Position numbers and translations under genes: made by a program. A stretch of 64,000 nucleotides of DNA from Corella eumyota (Eukaryota; Chordata; Ascidiacea; Phlebobranchia; Corellidae): assembly GCA_963082875.1 (NCBI GenBank), contig OY720102.1:1302001-1366000 (forward strand), in the 5' to 3' direction. Shown in pieces: positions 1 through 12,643 of this stretch. Below the pieces are notes generated by a model. It saw only the letters and a list, made by a program, of their open reading frames with translations. It made no database searches and was not told where the DNA came from. The first letter of the stretch is position 1. Every line of letters starts with the position of its first letter.

Positions 1-2842
1 GGAGATGGAGGGTTACTAACTGTTCTAACACTGCTCAATATATTTGTCAATATAAGTGTAAGTTAAAAAGGAATAACATTTAATATATTGTTCTAATTTA
101 TTAAGGCATATTATATTTTAAAGACAAAACTTTTTTATTGTTATTAAACCAAGCACATGAATTCAATTAATATCAATAGAAGCACAGCAATACAATGGTA
201 AACAATGGCTAATGTTTTTAAATAAAAAACAACTGTTTTCTAAAAGCAACCATTTTATTGAAAAATTGTAAAAATTCTAACTTTCTCGACGAGTGTTTAG
301 TCAAAAATTAGTGTGTTAAGTAAGTATTTTAATTCACAGACGCAGACCAGCCCTCTATATTAAGTTTAACAACTCCAGACTGTGTTGGATTTGGTTTCAC
401 AAGTTTAACTGTCCAATGGTCACCCTCACCCATTTTGGTTGATGTTGTTCACAGAATTCAACTTTCAAACTCAACTTACTCTACATTCACTGATGTAACT
501 CCCAACAAACTGAATGTTTCGACTCAGTTCCAACAACTTGGCACCAATGAGGCTTATACTATTGAGGTTTAATCCCCACTACTTTAACTCTGAGTTATGC
601 TTAAACATTAACTAATTTAAGTATACCAGGTCAATGATATAATAAATTGAAACAGACAATTTTAAACAGGGCTGCAGTATTAAAATAATATACACAAATA
701 TTTGACTGTACTGTTGGCTGTCATCTTGTTGTTGTTTAACTTTGTTTTATTTTTTACAGATTTCAGTGTCACCAAATGAATGCACAAAGAGTCTTTCTGT
801 TAGTGATTTAATAAGAACATCTAAAATTCAACCAGAAAAAGTTGACAACGCTGAAGTTAGTTTAATAAATGAAACTTGTTTGGTGACATGGTCCTGGTCT
901 GATAATGATCTTCTTCCTAACTACTTTGTGGTGAGATTTAAAAATAGCTAAAGCTAAAACTTCTTTATTCTAACTTATATAACTTAACAGATTAAAGTTA
1001 CAAAATCACCAGTTTCAACATCTTCGAACAATGTTGAAATTGTGACATCAACAATTAAAAGTGAGAGTTTTATCCGAAATGTAACATCAACAACTCGATC
1101 ATTCACCTTTTCTGCTCTCCCCAATCGTCGCCACAACATTTCGGTTTATCCTCAAACTTGGGAGTCGGAAACTCTGGGAGTCGGAAACTTAGGAGTCGGA
1201 AACTCTGTATTTGCTCTCGGAAGATGTGAGCTACCTCCATCAGCACCTAGTGGTCAGTTTAATCATTGTTTATTAACTTTATGATGAACCAAAAAATTGA
1301 ATATTAACTAAAAAATATATTTTAGTTGCACCAAGCCAGCCTGTAGTGGAAACTGATAATTTAAATGAAAACACAATTAATGTTCAACTTTCTGCAGTTA
1401 ATGAAGTAAATGGATCAATAAGGTTTGTAATATTAAGGGTATTCCCCTAAACAAGGTACTACCCCATTTGTTTTTTTAATGTAGTAAAATATCTTAACTT
1501 ATTTTGTAAAATGTTTTACTTAATATTTTTTATAGTTGTTACATGGTAGTGGTAAGATGTGAAAGTGAAGAGAATTCAACAAAATTGAATGAAAATATTT
1601 CTCTGGATGATATTTTAGCAGCAACAGTTTTAACTAACAATGAAAATCAAGCCTATTTTGCTCTTGTATTAAAAAGGTACAAGTTAAAATGTAATAGGAT
1701 TTAATAAAAACAATATTGTAAACAAAATTAAGAGCTTTGACATTCTAATAACATGATGTTGATTCTAATTTATATTTAAATGTATCAGTGTTAAAGACAA
1801 ACAAACAATCACACTGGGAGATGAAAGAATTACAACTTGTGATATTACTAAACACACAAGTAAAAGATCCATCGCTAATCCAAAGAATTCTGTGTTTGTT
1901 GCAAACAACAAAAAACTTATTGCAGGCAAAACATATAGGTTTGTGTCAATTAGTAGAAAATACCCCAAAAACATCAGTTTTTAATAGATTTTAATATTTT
2001 TGTAATACTTTCTAGCATGTTTGTTATTGTGACAACTCCTTTACAAAATGGATCAATATCTGTTCTGCAAAGCCAAGCTACCCAATTTACTAAAAAAGGT
2101 TGGTTGAAAGAACTTATCTACATTATATGATACATTTTGCTTTATTATTTTGTCTTTTTTAGCCTTCGCATTCATAACAATTGTCTTAATTACTGGAATT
2201 GTTGTTCTGGCGGTTTTTGTGATCATTCTTTCCATAGTTCTTGGCTTTTTGTGCAAAAGGTAAACTAACCTACCAAGTAAGTGTTTCAGATTTAACAAAA
2301 ACTATTTTTTTAAGACACAAAACTCAAAATAAGAAGATAACTAATCAATCTTTTGCTGGAAGATTGACACCCAGAGGTATTCAGTTTAATCCTGGCGAAG
2401 GTGAATATTTAAATCCCATTCAAAACAGAGTTTTCGAAGGTATTTTTAAATAGCCTATACTTGATAATAGTTAATTTTAAGACAAAAAATGTCTAAGATT
2501 TGGGTTTTTGGTACATTTTGTTAATATACTTTAGACTCATGTTTAAAAGTTTATAAATTTACGTTTTGCAGAAAGATTAACACCTAGAGGTACTGGGTTC
2601 AATCCCAGTGAAGGTGAATATTTAAATCCCATTCAAAACAGAGTTTACGAAGGTATATTCGTTTAAATATAACTAATGTTGTTTAATTTTTAAACAAAAA
2701 AATAGGCTAAGATTTAAGTTTTTAGTATTTTTTGTTAATATATTTTCAACTTATGTTTTAAACTTTATTTTTAAATGTTTAATTTTATGTTTTAGAGATT
2801 TTAAACCGTGATGGAATTTATATAGATTTTAATAGGGAATAG
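1..2842 (+). CDS. Receptor gene A (3' part): CTLD2 end, FN3 region, membrane helix, tyrosine tail
   Basis: This is the 3' end of a type I membrane receptor whose first exons lie left of the window. Exons: 1-57 (CTLD2 end, ICQY motif), 340-566, 760-930, 991-1252, 1326-1422, 1536-1676, 1789-1938, 2016-2098 (FN3-like region), 2163-2259 (membrane helix, 'AFAFITIV' type), 2315-2439, 2572-2652 and 2796-2842 (tail and stop). All borders are GT-AG and phases match the five complete paralogues. The tail carries two EGEYLNP repeats, then VYEEI and YIDF. Exon 991-1252 is 27 nt longer than in the paralogues because GGAGTCGGAAACT is repeated; this replaces the conserved Cys of 'PQTC' by Trp but keeps the frame. 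The FN3 half is nearly identical to gene B, while the end from about 1610 matches genes C and E. No function is known; a surface recognition receptor is inferred. Confidence 0.8.
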
Positions 2843-3744
2843 AAAAAATATATTGTGACCTTTTTACAAGATTGAAAATTCAATCATTTGATAAAAACAT
2901 ACCATACTACCAGCATTTTATTAAATATAAAACAAAAAACATAAAAAGGTGTGGTTGGAACTTTTACTTAGTATTTGTTTTTATATATATATATAAAATC
3001 TTTTTTTAAGCTTTTAAACTGCCCACATAAATACCCACTCTGTTACAAAAAAGGTGACCAAGCCATGACAAATCAAATAATGACATCACACAATGACTTT
3101 GTGACGTATTCTAATAAAAAAAAAATTCTTATTCCTGTGCCTTTAACATCTTTCGTACTCAATACACAAAACATAACACTTGTCAAAACTTTTAATAACT
3201 ATTTTTAATTTAGATACTAATTGCAGATACTGTTTAAAAGTTTTTTTATTCTTGTTACCACGCAAAAGAAGTCATACTTTATCATTTCTTTAAGGTCAAT
3301 CAAAGTAAGGATTAGTCAACTTTTGTGTTTAAAACAGTTATGATTTCATCCATTACTATATTGGGTTACTTAGTTGCATTTTTTACACAGTAAACTTTTG
3401 TATGCAAAGAATAAAACAAAAGAAATTTAGCATCAGTAATATTACATTGTATTGTGTTAAATTTAAAACAAACTGCCATTAAAAGGAAAATAAACTTCCT
3501 TAGATTGTAGGCAAATAATAAGAATATATATACGCTTTGTATGTTCAGTTAAATAGGCTTAGTTTTTTAAACTGGGGGGCCCTGGGTCTTTTTTCTTAAT
3601 TTTAACCTTAAATTTTATTAATTTTGGTCGTGTAGTGAGTCTGCAATCTTAGTTTAAAACTTTGTTACAAAAAATAGTTTGTCGTCACTCTAGTTAATTA
3701 TGACGTGACAATTAAATTACACAACGACATTTTAGAAAATAAAT
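2843..3744 (+). promoter_or_regulatory. Compact 5' flank of gene B
   Basis: This 0.9-kb non-coding stretch lies between the stop of A and the start of B, and recurs before D and F. It holds a TATATATA run near 2985, one AATGACATCA/TGACGT stretch (3075-3105), and blocks shared with the larger flanks of C and E, such as GATTAGTCAACTTTTGTGTT near 3310. Just before the ATG is CATTTTAG followed by AAAATAAAT, which could be a splice-leader acceptor or a 5' exon border. The promoter role is inferred from position and conservation. Confidence 0.4.
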
Positions 3745-6700
3745 ATGTTAGTTTTTAAATTAATCGGGTTGTTTTCGGTGATTTTATTTCTGTGCAAAAC
3801 AAGCGAAGTTGTTTCACAAGGTAATGTTATTTTCATTGATTTTTAAAGTTAAATTAAGTTGAAGTTATCGAGGATAAATATATATTTAAATAACAGTATT
3901 TCTATGTTGTACCAAAACAAAGTCACGTGGAATTCACTTTTTGGTCGCAAAAAATTTAAATTTTTTAGCTAAAAATCTTGATTTTATTTGTAGCTACCAC
4001 TATCCAGGATGCTGGAGCTAATATTACGTTCTACAACTCAACTTTACTAAACTGGGATGATTCTCAAGCAGCTTGTTTAAGAGACACCGGGGGTAAACTT
4101 GTTGAGATTCGATCTCAAGAACGTCAGGATAAAATTAACGAGTTTCTAGAGGAATGGAAACAGTTTGTTGACACAAGTATATTTTCTAATCTTTGGAGTG
4201 TTGCTTATTGGACTGGTGGAAAGACAAATAAATATACAAATGTTTTATTTTGGAATGGTGTTGAATACAATCGAGCAACTAGTTATAATAACTGGCACTC
4301 AGGTGACCCTAATGACCAGCCACCCTCCTACTTACAAGTTTATCCAATAACAATGCTTCCTGATAATTATGGAGTGGGTTTGGGTAAATGGATTGATAAT
4401 GGAAAGAATCAAAAAATGTATTACATTTGTCAAGGTAATTTTTCAACTTTTTAAGATAGATAGAAACTGTTTAACTTAAATAAAAAAATTAACTTTAATG
4501 TTTTTTTAAACTAGCAAAATTTATTAAAAATTGTTTTTAATTTTTTTAAATACATAAACATTTTTTTATAAATTTTTTTAGCATCTTGTAGTGATTCAGA
4601 TATTTGTTTAAATGGTGGAACTTGTTCTGTTGTTGATGGAATCCCGATTTGTTCATGTACACTTTTCTATTTAGGAAATCGATGTGAAAGTGAGTTAACT
4701 GAATACCTAATTAAATCCTGTAAGATGTGAACATAAGTCAATTTTTAAACCTATTTAAAAATTTTTTTCTTATTTAAAAAAAAACGAAAGTATGTTGCCT
4801 TGTAAAAAAATGTGTTTGCTTTGCATATTTAGCTTCTATCAATTTATGATAAAATTTTATTTCTAGAATCTTGCGATGTTTGTTTGAATGGGGGAGTTTG
4901 TACACTTGATGGCAGTGGTAGACCCTTCTGTAATTGTCCAGAATTATTTACTGGTGATCAATGTCAATTTTGTAAGTTCTTTTATTAATATCAGTTAATT
5001 TATAATTTTTTGGGTAAAAAAATTAAAATCACACAATAATAATGATAAACTTTTAAAAACTAATCTTCAATAAATTAGAGTTTAAATTTCTTTTAGTAAA
5101 GTCAACTTATTCACCAACTGACCCAGTTTTTGCAAACACATTTACACTAACTTGCCAAGTTAACGGTGACCCTTTACCAACAATTTCATGGTCAATTTCA
5201 ACTGACAATGAAACTCAAAAAATAGGAGGGGAAAGTGGTTCTCTATTTATGATTACAACTTCAAATATTGAAAATGAAGTGACGAGTAACTTAACTGTAG
5301 TGGGTGGTGGTCGTTGTTTGGGTTCTAGAAATATTTCTTGTATTGGGAACAATGCAGTAGCAAGCAGTCTACCCCATACTTTTAACATCAACCAAGGTTT
5401 AATAGATTTTGTAATTTATATTGTATATAGTTGTTGTTTTTAATGTAAGAAGGCTTACTTAACACCCTTATTGTGGGATAGCTTTGGCACTCTGTCACAT
5501 TTATGCTACAAATAGTAAGGTTCATCTTAATTAATATTGAACTTGTTTTTTAGTTTGGTATGTGACTCTTCAACAAAGTTATTTTATGTTTTCCAAAAAT
5601 TTTGATTTAAAAAATGCTGACGATGCTTCCTCAACCTGCTCAGAAAATGGTGGAAATCTTGCCACCATTTTAAATTCTGAAATACAAACTTCTCTTGAAA
5701 AATGGGCAGAACCTTGGGTAACTGATAAAGGTGAGTATTTAGATTGTTACAATAAGTGTTTTAAAAAAAAATTTTAAAAGGTTCATTAATTAAAATAATA
5801 TTAATGAAACATTTATTTAGAAAGTATTTACTTAAAAAAGAATATTATTTTTATTTGAAACTAAAGTTTAAAATTATTTTGTTCTAGCATGGATAGGGTT
5901 AAGATTGAAAAATAATGAGATATTGTGGCCAAATAATCAGGCTCTAACTTACACCAATTGGAATCGAGATATACCATCAAGTTCATATCCTTGTGTGATT
6001 ATAAGTAAAGTTACAGAATGGAGATGGAAGGTTACTGGCTGTTTTGAAACTGCTCAATATATTTGTCAATATAAGTGTAAGTTAAAAATGAATAACATTT
6101 AATATATTGTTCTAATTTAATAAGGCATATTATATTTTAAAGACAAAACTTTTTTAATGTTTTTAAACTAAGCACATGAATTTAATTAATATCAATAGAA
6201 GCACAGCAATGCAATGGTAAATAATGCCCAATGTTTTTAAATAAAAAACAACTGTTTTCTAAAAGCAACCATTTTATTGAAAAATGGTAAAAATTCTAAC
6301 TTTCTCGACGAGTGTTTAGTCAAAAATTAGTGTGTTAAGTAAGTATTTTAATTCACAGACGCAGACCAGCTCTCTATATTAAGTTTAACAACTCCAGACT
6401 GTGTTGGATTTGGTTTCACAAATTTAACTGTCCAATGGTCACCCTCACCCACTTTGGTTAATGTTGTTCACAGAATTCAACTTTCAAACTCAACTTATTC
6501 TACATTCACTGATGTAACTCCCAACAAACTGAATGTTTCGACTCAGTTCCAACAACTTGGCACCAATGAGGCTTATAATATTGAGGTTTGATCCCCACTG
6601 CTTTAACTCTGAGTTATGCTTAAACATTAACTAATTTTAGTAAACCAGTTCAATGATATAATAAATTGAACCAGACAATTTTAAACAGGTCTGCAATATT

Positions 6701-8829
6701 AAAATAATAGACACAAATATTTGACTGTACTGTTGGCTGTCATCTTGTTGTTGTTTAACTTTGTTTTATTTTTTACAGATTTCAGTGTCTCCAAATGAAT
6801 GTACAAAGAGTCTTTCTGTTAGTGATTTAATAAGAACATCTAAAATTCAACCAGAAAAAGTTGACAACGCTGAAGTTAGTTTAATAAATGAAACTTGTTT
6901 GGTGACATGGTCCTGGTCTGATAATGATCTTCTTCCTAACTACTTTGTGGTGAGATTTAAAAATAGCTAAAGCTAAAACTTCTTTATTCTAACTTATATA
7001 ACTTAACAGATTAAAGTTACAAAATCACCAGTTTCAACATCTTCGAACAATGTTGAAATTGTGACATCAACAATTAAAAGTGAGAGTTTTATCCGAAATG
7101 TAACATCAACAACTCGATCATTCACCTTTTCTGCTCTCCCCAATCGTCGCCACAACATTTCGGTTTATCCTCAAACTTGTTTAGGAGTCGGAAACTCTGT
7201 ATTTGCTCTCGGAAGATGTGAGCTACCTCCATCAGCAACTAGTGGTCAGTTTAATCATTGTTTATTAACTTTATGATGAACCAAAAAATTGAATATTAAC
7301 TAAAAAATATATTTTAGTTGCACCAAGCCAGCCTGTAGTGGAAACTGATAATTTAAATGAAAACACAATTAATGTTCAACTTTCTGCAGTTAATGAAGTA
7401 AATGGATCAATAAGGTTTGTAATATTAAGGGTATTCCCCTAAACAAGGTACTACCCCATTTGTTTTTTTAATGTAGTAAAATATCTTAACTTATTTTGTA
7501 AAATGTTTTACTTAATATTTTTTATAGTTGTTACATGGTAGTGGTAAGATGTGAAAGTGAAGAGAATTCAACAAAATTGAATGAAAATATTTCTCTGGAT
7601 GATATTTTAATAGCAACAGATTTAACTAACAATGAAAACCAAGCCTATTTTGCTCTTGTATTAAAAAGGTACAAGTTAAAATCTTTTCCAAAATGATATG
7701 ATTTAAAAAAAATAATGTTGTAAACTAAATTAAAAGCTCTGACATTCTAATAACATGATGTTGATTCTAATTTATATTTAAATGTATCAGTGTTGAAGAC
7801 AAACAAACAATCACACTGGGAGATGAAAGAATTACAACTTGTGATATTACTAAACACACAAGTAAAAGATCCATCGCTAATCCAAGGAATTCTGTTATTG
7901 TTGCTGTCAACAGAAAACTTATTGCAGGCAAAACATACAGGTGTGTACTTACAAAATAACCCAAAAACATCAGTTTTTAACAGGTTTTAATATTTTTGTA
8001 ATACTTTCTAGCATGTTTGGTATTGTGACAACTCCTTTACAAAATGGATCAATATTTGTTCTGCAAAGCCAAGCTACCCAATTTACTAAAAAAGGTTTGT
8101 TAGAGCTGTGTAAATTTTTTTATGATACATTGTGCTTTATTATTTTATCTTTTTTAGGCCTTACACCAGAGTCAAGCAATGTTGGTTTAATTGTTGGAAT
8201 TGTTGTCGGGGTAGTTTTTTTGATCATTCTTACCACAATTCTTGTCTTTTTGTACAAAAGGTAAACTAACAAACCAACTATTAAGTACTTTAAACCAGAT
8301 TTTAAATAAAAACTATTTTTTCAAGACACAAAACTCAAATCAAGCAGAACAATGATCGATCTTTTCCATCCAGAGGTACTGGTAACAATCCCGGCGAAGG
8401 TCAATATGCAAATGTTAATCAAAACAGAGTTTTTGAAGGTATTAGTTTAAATATACCTATTGAAGTTTAATTTTAAGACAAAAAAATTGTTAAAAATTTG
8501 GGTTTTTAGTACATTTTGTTAATATGTTTATAAATTTACGTTTTGCAGAAAGATCGGCACCCAGAGGTACTGGGTTTAATTCTAGCGAAGGTGAATATTT
8601 AAATTCCATTCAAAACAGAGTTTACGAAGGTATATCCGTTTAAATATAACTAATGTTGTTTAATTTTTAAACAAAAAAATAGACTAAGATTTGACTTTTT
8701 AGTACTTTTTGTTAATATATTCTTAACTTATGTTTTAAACTTTAGAAATTTTAGTTTCTAATTGTTAAATTTTATGTTTTAGAGATTTCAAAACCTGAGG
8801 AAAATTATATAGATTTCAATGTAGAATAG
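3745..8829 (+). CDS. Receptor gene B: CTLD-EGF-EGF-Ig-CTLD-FN3-TM with tyrosine tail
   Basis: Complete 18-exon gene, 947 residues, with no stop in frame. Exons: 3745-3820 (signal peptide), 3994-4434 (CTLD1), 4582-4689 and 4867-4971 (EGF, six Cys each), 5097-5396 (Ig), 5554-5730 and 5888-6076 (CTLD2, WIGL motif), 6359-6585, 6779-6949, 7010-7244, 7318-7414, 7528-7668, 7791-7940, 8012-8094 (FN3-like), 8158-8260 (membrane helix, 'SSNVGLIVGIV' type), 8326-8438, 8549-8629 and 8783-8829 (tail). The first seven exons are joined in phase 1, so most are skippable modules. CTLD1 keeps only its outer Cys pair and has DPN where calcium-binding lectins often have EPN; CTLD2 keeps four Cys but no EPN or QPD. 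The tail has YANV, YLNS, VYEEI and YIDF. A Grb2-like and Src-like SH2 docking role follows from motif knowledge. Ligand unknown. Confidence 0.86.
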
Positions 8830-9749
8830 AAAAAAAATACTCTAAAATTTTACAAGTTTTAAAATTCAATAATGTTGTAAAAACATACCATACTACCAGC
8901 AGTTTATTAAATATAAAACGAAATTACAAAAAGGGTTAAACAATGTATCTGCAAATGTGATATGGTTTAAACTCCTTCTTTTTGTTGTTTTTTTATATAT
9001 ATATATAATCTTTTTAAACTTTATTTAACTTGATTAATCGTCCCACAAGCTAAATTTAAATTGTCTTGTCAAATTGTAAATCCCTACGGTCTGCATTTAA
9101 ATTGTCATAATAAGGTTGCAACTCTCAACTGATATTTGCCTACGATAATTTAAGTGGAAATACATATATATGTAACATTCACTAATTTTTATTATAAAGT
9201 TTACCATTTTGGGTAAACCCTTTAAATTTGTTTTCTAAATAAGTTTGAAAATTTTAAGTTAGAATGATTGTATTTACAGTTTTTATTGAACTTTGCTTCT
9301 ATTCCTCTCCGTTTAAACTTGTTTGTTTCAACAGAAATTAGTGATTTTGTAAGTTAAATTTTATATGAAATATTTCGTTTGTATATCTAGGTTTTTAATC
9401 TTCTGTTGTATATCATTAAAATTGGTTATTTTCAGTTAGGGGGGTTTATTTACAAATCATTTAACAAATAAATCTTGAATTATTCAAACTTAAAAAATAA
9501 TTATTTAGAAATTTTTTTATTTTCTTTACAGAAAAATATTTACATAAAACTATAGATTAAACTATAAATATATGGCACTTTATACAGTATTCAACTAACA
9601 CAATTTAATAATACTTAGTAGCAATAATTCACAGTTGTTGGTTCAGCATATGAAAAAAACAAGTTGTCGACTGCGTTTTACGATTATGCATTTGTGATTA
9701 AGGCCTTTTCTTGAGATAATAAATTTGTCCATTTAGGTCAATGTTTTTT
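8830..9749. other. Intergenic spacer after gene B
   Basis: No gene seen. The spacer recurs almost unchanged after D (27765-28693) and F (49628-50578), which helps define the duplicated block. It includes a TATATATATA run near 8996 and a short hairpin near 9200 (GTTTACC, loop, GGTAAAC). Confidence 0.6.
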
Positions 9750-10895
9750 CTACACTAAACTAGAACGTTTCTTTTTATTTGATTGCTTTGGAGGTGATAA
9801 TGACATTTCTTTAAACGTTGGTTGTGACTGTGGCCTTGGCGGGGGTGAATGCTCGCTTTCCCGCGTAAATTTTCCACCACGTCCCGGGGTCAATTCGACG
9901 AAGGACGACTTGACCATGCTTGGAGGCGTGGTCGCTAGATGCGTAGGGTCGTATTCGATGGACATCTCGGACCCGGTCGTTTCGTCCCCTGTTTCATCGC
10001 TTCCAGTTACTACAAACACGGGAAGTTTTCCCCGTTGTTCTCTGTCAAAAATTATGAAGTAAAACTTTAGGTTCAAAAAAATAATTATTTTCTTTTGGTA
10101 AGAACTTTATCTAACGATTTAAATAGCAAATCGTTAGAAAAATGCGTAAAAATTTGACGCATAAGTTATACCCATAGACTACTCAAATTAAAGTTTAATT
10201 TTACCTCGTGATGAAAAGGGGAAGGGAGGGATGGACTGCTTGGTGGGCTCGGTAGATTGATTGATTTTTCCGGGCTTGGTTCCTCGTTTTCCGGCGATGG
10301 TATTCCCGATGTTCTAATTAAAAACAAAGTATTCAAGATCAGCGTTAAAAAAAATTTCAGCGTAAATTTTTACCTTTTTCCTGATAGTTAATCTTCTTGA
10401 ATGTAATCACTCGAGTAGAACACCCCTTCTTCTTCCCCTTCGTTTTTGGGTTCTCTCTCTTCGCCCGAACTTACGTCAAAACTAACCCGGGTTACGGCGA
10501 GAGATCGTTGACATTTTTTGTTACCGCTAGATGATGCTGCAGCGCCACTTTCTGGAAATTCATCACTCACAAAGGTTAGAGTCGGCGAAGTGGGGGCGGT
10601 ATCATTTCGGGGGGTTTTCTTTGTGGAGTTTTGTTTGTTTTTGGAAACCCCCCAAACGACGAGGATCTAAATATATTTATATGCAATTAACAATCAGATA
10701 ACATTCAAGGGTACTAATTAAGCTAATTACGAACCTAGATTTGGGCGATAAAGATGTTGATCTTTTTGATTTTGCGGTCGGGAACGAAGAAATAGAATTT
10801 CCATGCCCCATTTGCCCTGGCGAGGATTCGAACCCTGATCTACCGGTCCAAATACTGTCTCCATCTGTGCTTGGTGCGTACAGAAATGACATTCT
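9750..10895 (-). pseudogene. Degenerate copy 1 of the small Ser/Pro-rich gene (see 50579-51702)
   Basis: A minus-strand copy of all four exons of the gene at 50579-51702. The last exon (9750-10041) is open and ends in SSLV plus stop, with GKLPVFVVTGSDET conserved. The second exon is broken: a one-base loss in the run of A near 10640 shifts the frame, and a stop falls just before its 3' border (YIQED then TAA, about 10388). The first exon (to about 10892) keeps its ATG, but homology to the parent stops a few bases upstream. Base changes in the first exon relative to the parent are nearly all synonymous on this strand, so the copy came from a coding gene. Whether it is transcribed is unknown. 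Confidence 0.65.
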
Positions 10896-10978
10896 ATCGG
10901 GTTCTTTTATCGAGTAATTATATCTATCATTCTATCGGGTAATTACGAACCTAGATTTGGGCGATAAAGAGGTCGATT

Positions 10979-12643
10979 TTTGCTTCGTCATGCTATTTCG
11001 CTTGGTTTAATTTATTGCTTATTTTGCCGCGGAACATGACGTCATTATTCTGGTTATGACGTCATCTATTTATTTAAGTGTTGTTGTAGTAAACGGTTTA
11101 TTTTTGATGACATCGATTGTTGTGTTGTGATGTCATATGACGTCACAATTAGACGTAGAATTATTGCTTTCGTATTATTGTTTATTGACGTGATGATTCT
11201 TTGATGACGTCATAAATGAATAGCAGGTACGTCACAATTGTATTTGCACGCATTACGTCACCTGTTTCTTATTTTGTCGAAAATTCGGCGACTTCGTAGT
11301 TCAATTAATTTGCTGAATGTATTTTGTAACAATTTGCTTTTATGACGTCATAATAGGAGAGTGTTTCCAGCTCATATTTATATCTTTCTTCAAAATTTTA
11401 CGTAAAATCAAGTTCTTTAATATCAGAGCATTCAGGTGCTTTTCCTACATCACTATGACGTCATGCTATGTGACGTATTCGAATAAAAAAAAAAGAAATT
11501 CTCATTTCTGTGCCTTCACATTTTCACGTACTTAATACACAAAGCAATAACGCTCCATTGCGCCATCTTAAGGTGCATTCTAACATTACGTCATCAAAAA
11601 TCTTAGGGAATCACCAATATAGGTACCTTTTTGTGATCTATTTTCTCTGTTGTGTTTTGTCGAAAAATGAACAAAATAATAATCAAGTTGTCGCCTTATA
11701 CAAACAAGTGGTTTTTTGTGACGTCACAATGATAGTTGTGTTTTGATTTTAAAAAGGTTTTAAATCTTAAATTTTCTGTTTTTAGAAATTGTTTTAAAAG
11801 TAAGAAAACCTTGCAATAGTATGGTGATTAGGTATTTCACTTATTGACTAACAAATGACATAAATGTTCTTAAATTCAGTAAGTTTAATTCCTCCTTGGA
11901 TAGGAACTAATACCAGCAAAAAATTTTTTTTATTAAACTTGTAAAATGGATTAAGAGTTAGATTTTGTAACAATAATAAAGACGTGGAACCTAGTTTAAA
12001 AACTGATTCTTTATAGCTAAAAGTCATCTTTTCAATTTTAAACAGTGTTTTAATATTTTAAATATATAGATTTATTTTTAAAATTTGTTGACGTAGTTTC
12101 TTTCAACAAGACATAATACAACAAGTTACGACCTAATGTATTACCATATTTGTATTCTTACGACTTTTTAACAAATTTATTGTAATAATTATCGCAGATA
12201 TTTTTAAACATTTTTTTGTTTCAAGCTTTTATTTCTTCAAGGTTAATTAAAGTTTAGAATTAGTCAACTTTTGTGTTTAAACGGTCATAATGTCATTTAT
12301 TCTTATATGGTCCATGGTTTATTAAATTTATGCTAAGTGAACTTTTGTTGAATACGTAAAGAATTAAACCAAAAAGTTCATCATAAGTAACATTACATTG
12401 TTCTATGTTAAATTTAGAACAAACTGTTTTTAGCAGAAGATTGAACTTTCTAGAATAAATTTTCAAGAAAAGAAAGTAAAAAAAATTAGCAAGATAAAAA
12501 AAAGAGATTTGTATAATTATGTAATTAAGTTTAGTTTGTTCATATATAGAAAGTTTTTTCATTGCAGGAATTTTTACATCGTGATTATATTTTAAATTTT
12601 TTAAAGACAAGCGTTATTTAGTTAATTACTTACATTAATGAAA
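10979..12643 (+). repeat. 5'-flank block P1 (TGACGTCA-rich), first of three before gene C
   Basis: A block of about 1.65 kb starting near GCTTCGTCATGCTATTTCGC and running to the first-exon copy at 12644. Its first 300 bases hold many TGACGTCA or near-TGACGTCA palindromes, the CRE/ATF-type core. Further on are conserved stretches shared with every receptor flank, such as GCGCCATCTTAAGGTGCATT and CAAGTTGTCGCCTTATA. The same block recurs at 13164, 14818, 29596 and 31385. Promoter function is inferred from its fixed position upstream of a signal-peptide exon. Confidence 0.7.

Noticed and set aside
1765-1974. Minus-strand open frames opposite the FN3 exons (also at 7767, 20526, 26701, 37439, 48531)
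   Set aside because: They mirror exon 'SVEDKQTITLGDERI' and its introns, cross the splice sites of the plus-strand gene and have no exon structure of their own.
2053-2298. Minus-strand frames opposite the membrane-helix exon (also 20814, 37727)
   Set aside because: Antisense shadow of a helix exon; no supporting start or splice sites.
10800-10870. tRNA-like B box GGGTTCGAATCC on the minus strand in exon 1 of the small gene
   Set aside because: No cloverleaf pairs with it; the changes between copies are at third codon positions of the protein frame, so it is read as coding sequence.
12293-12610. Minus-strand frames in the flank blocks (also 14508-14708, 31537-31758)
   Set aside because: AT-rich non-coding DNA; the frames are broken differently in each copy of the block, as expected without coding constraint.
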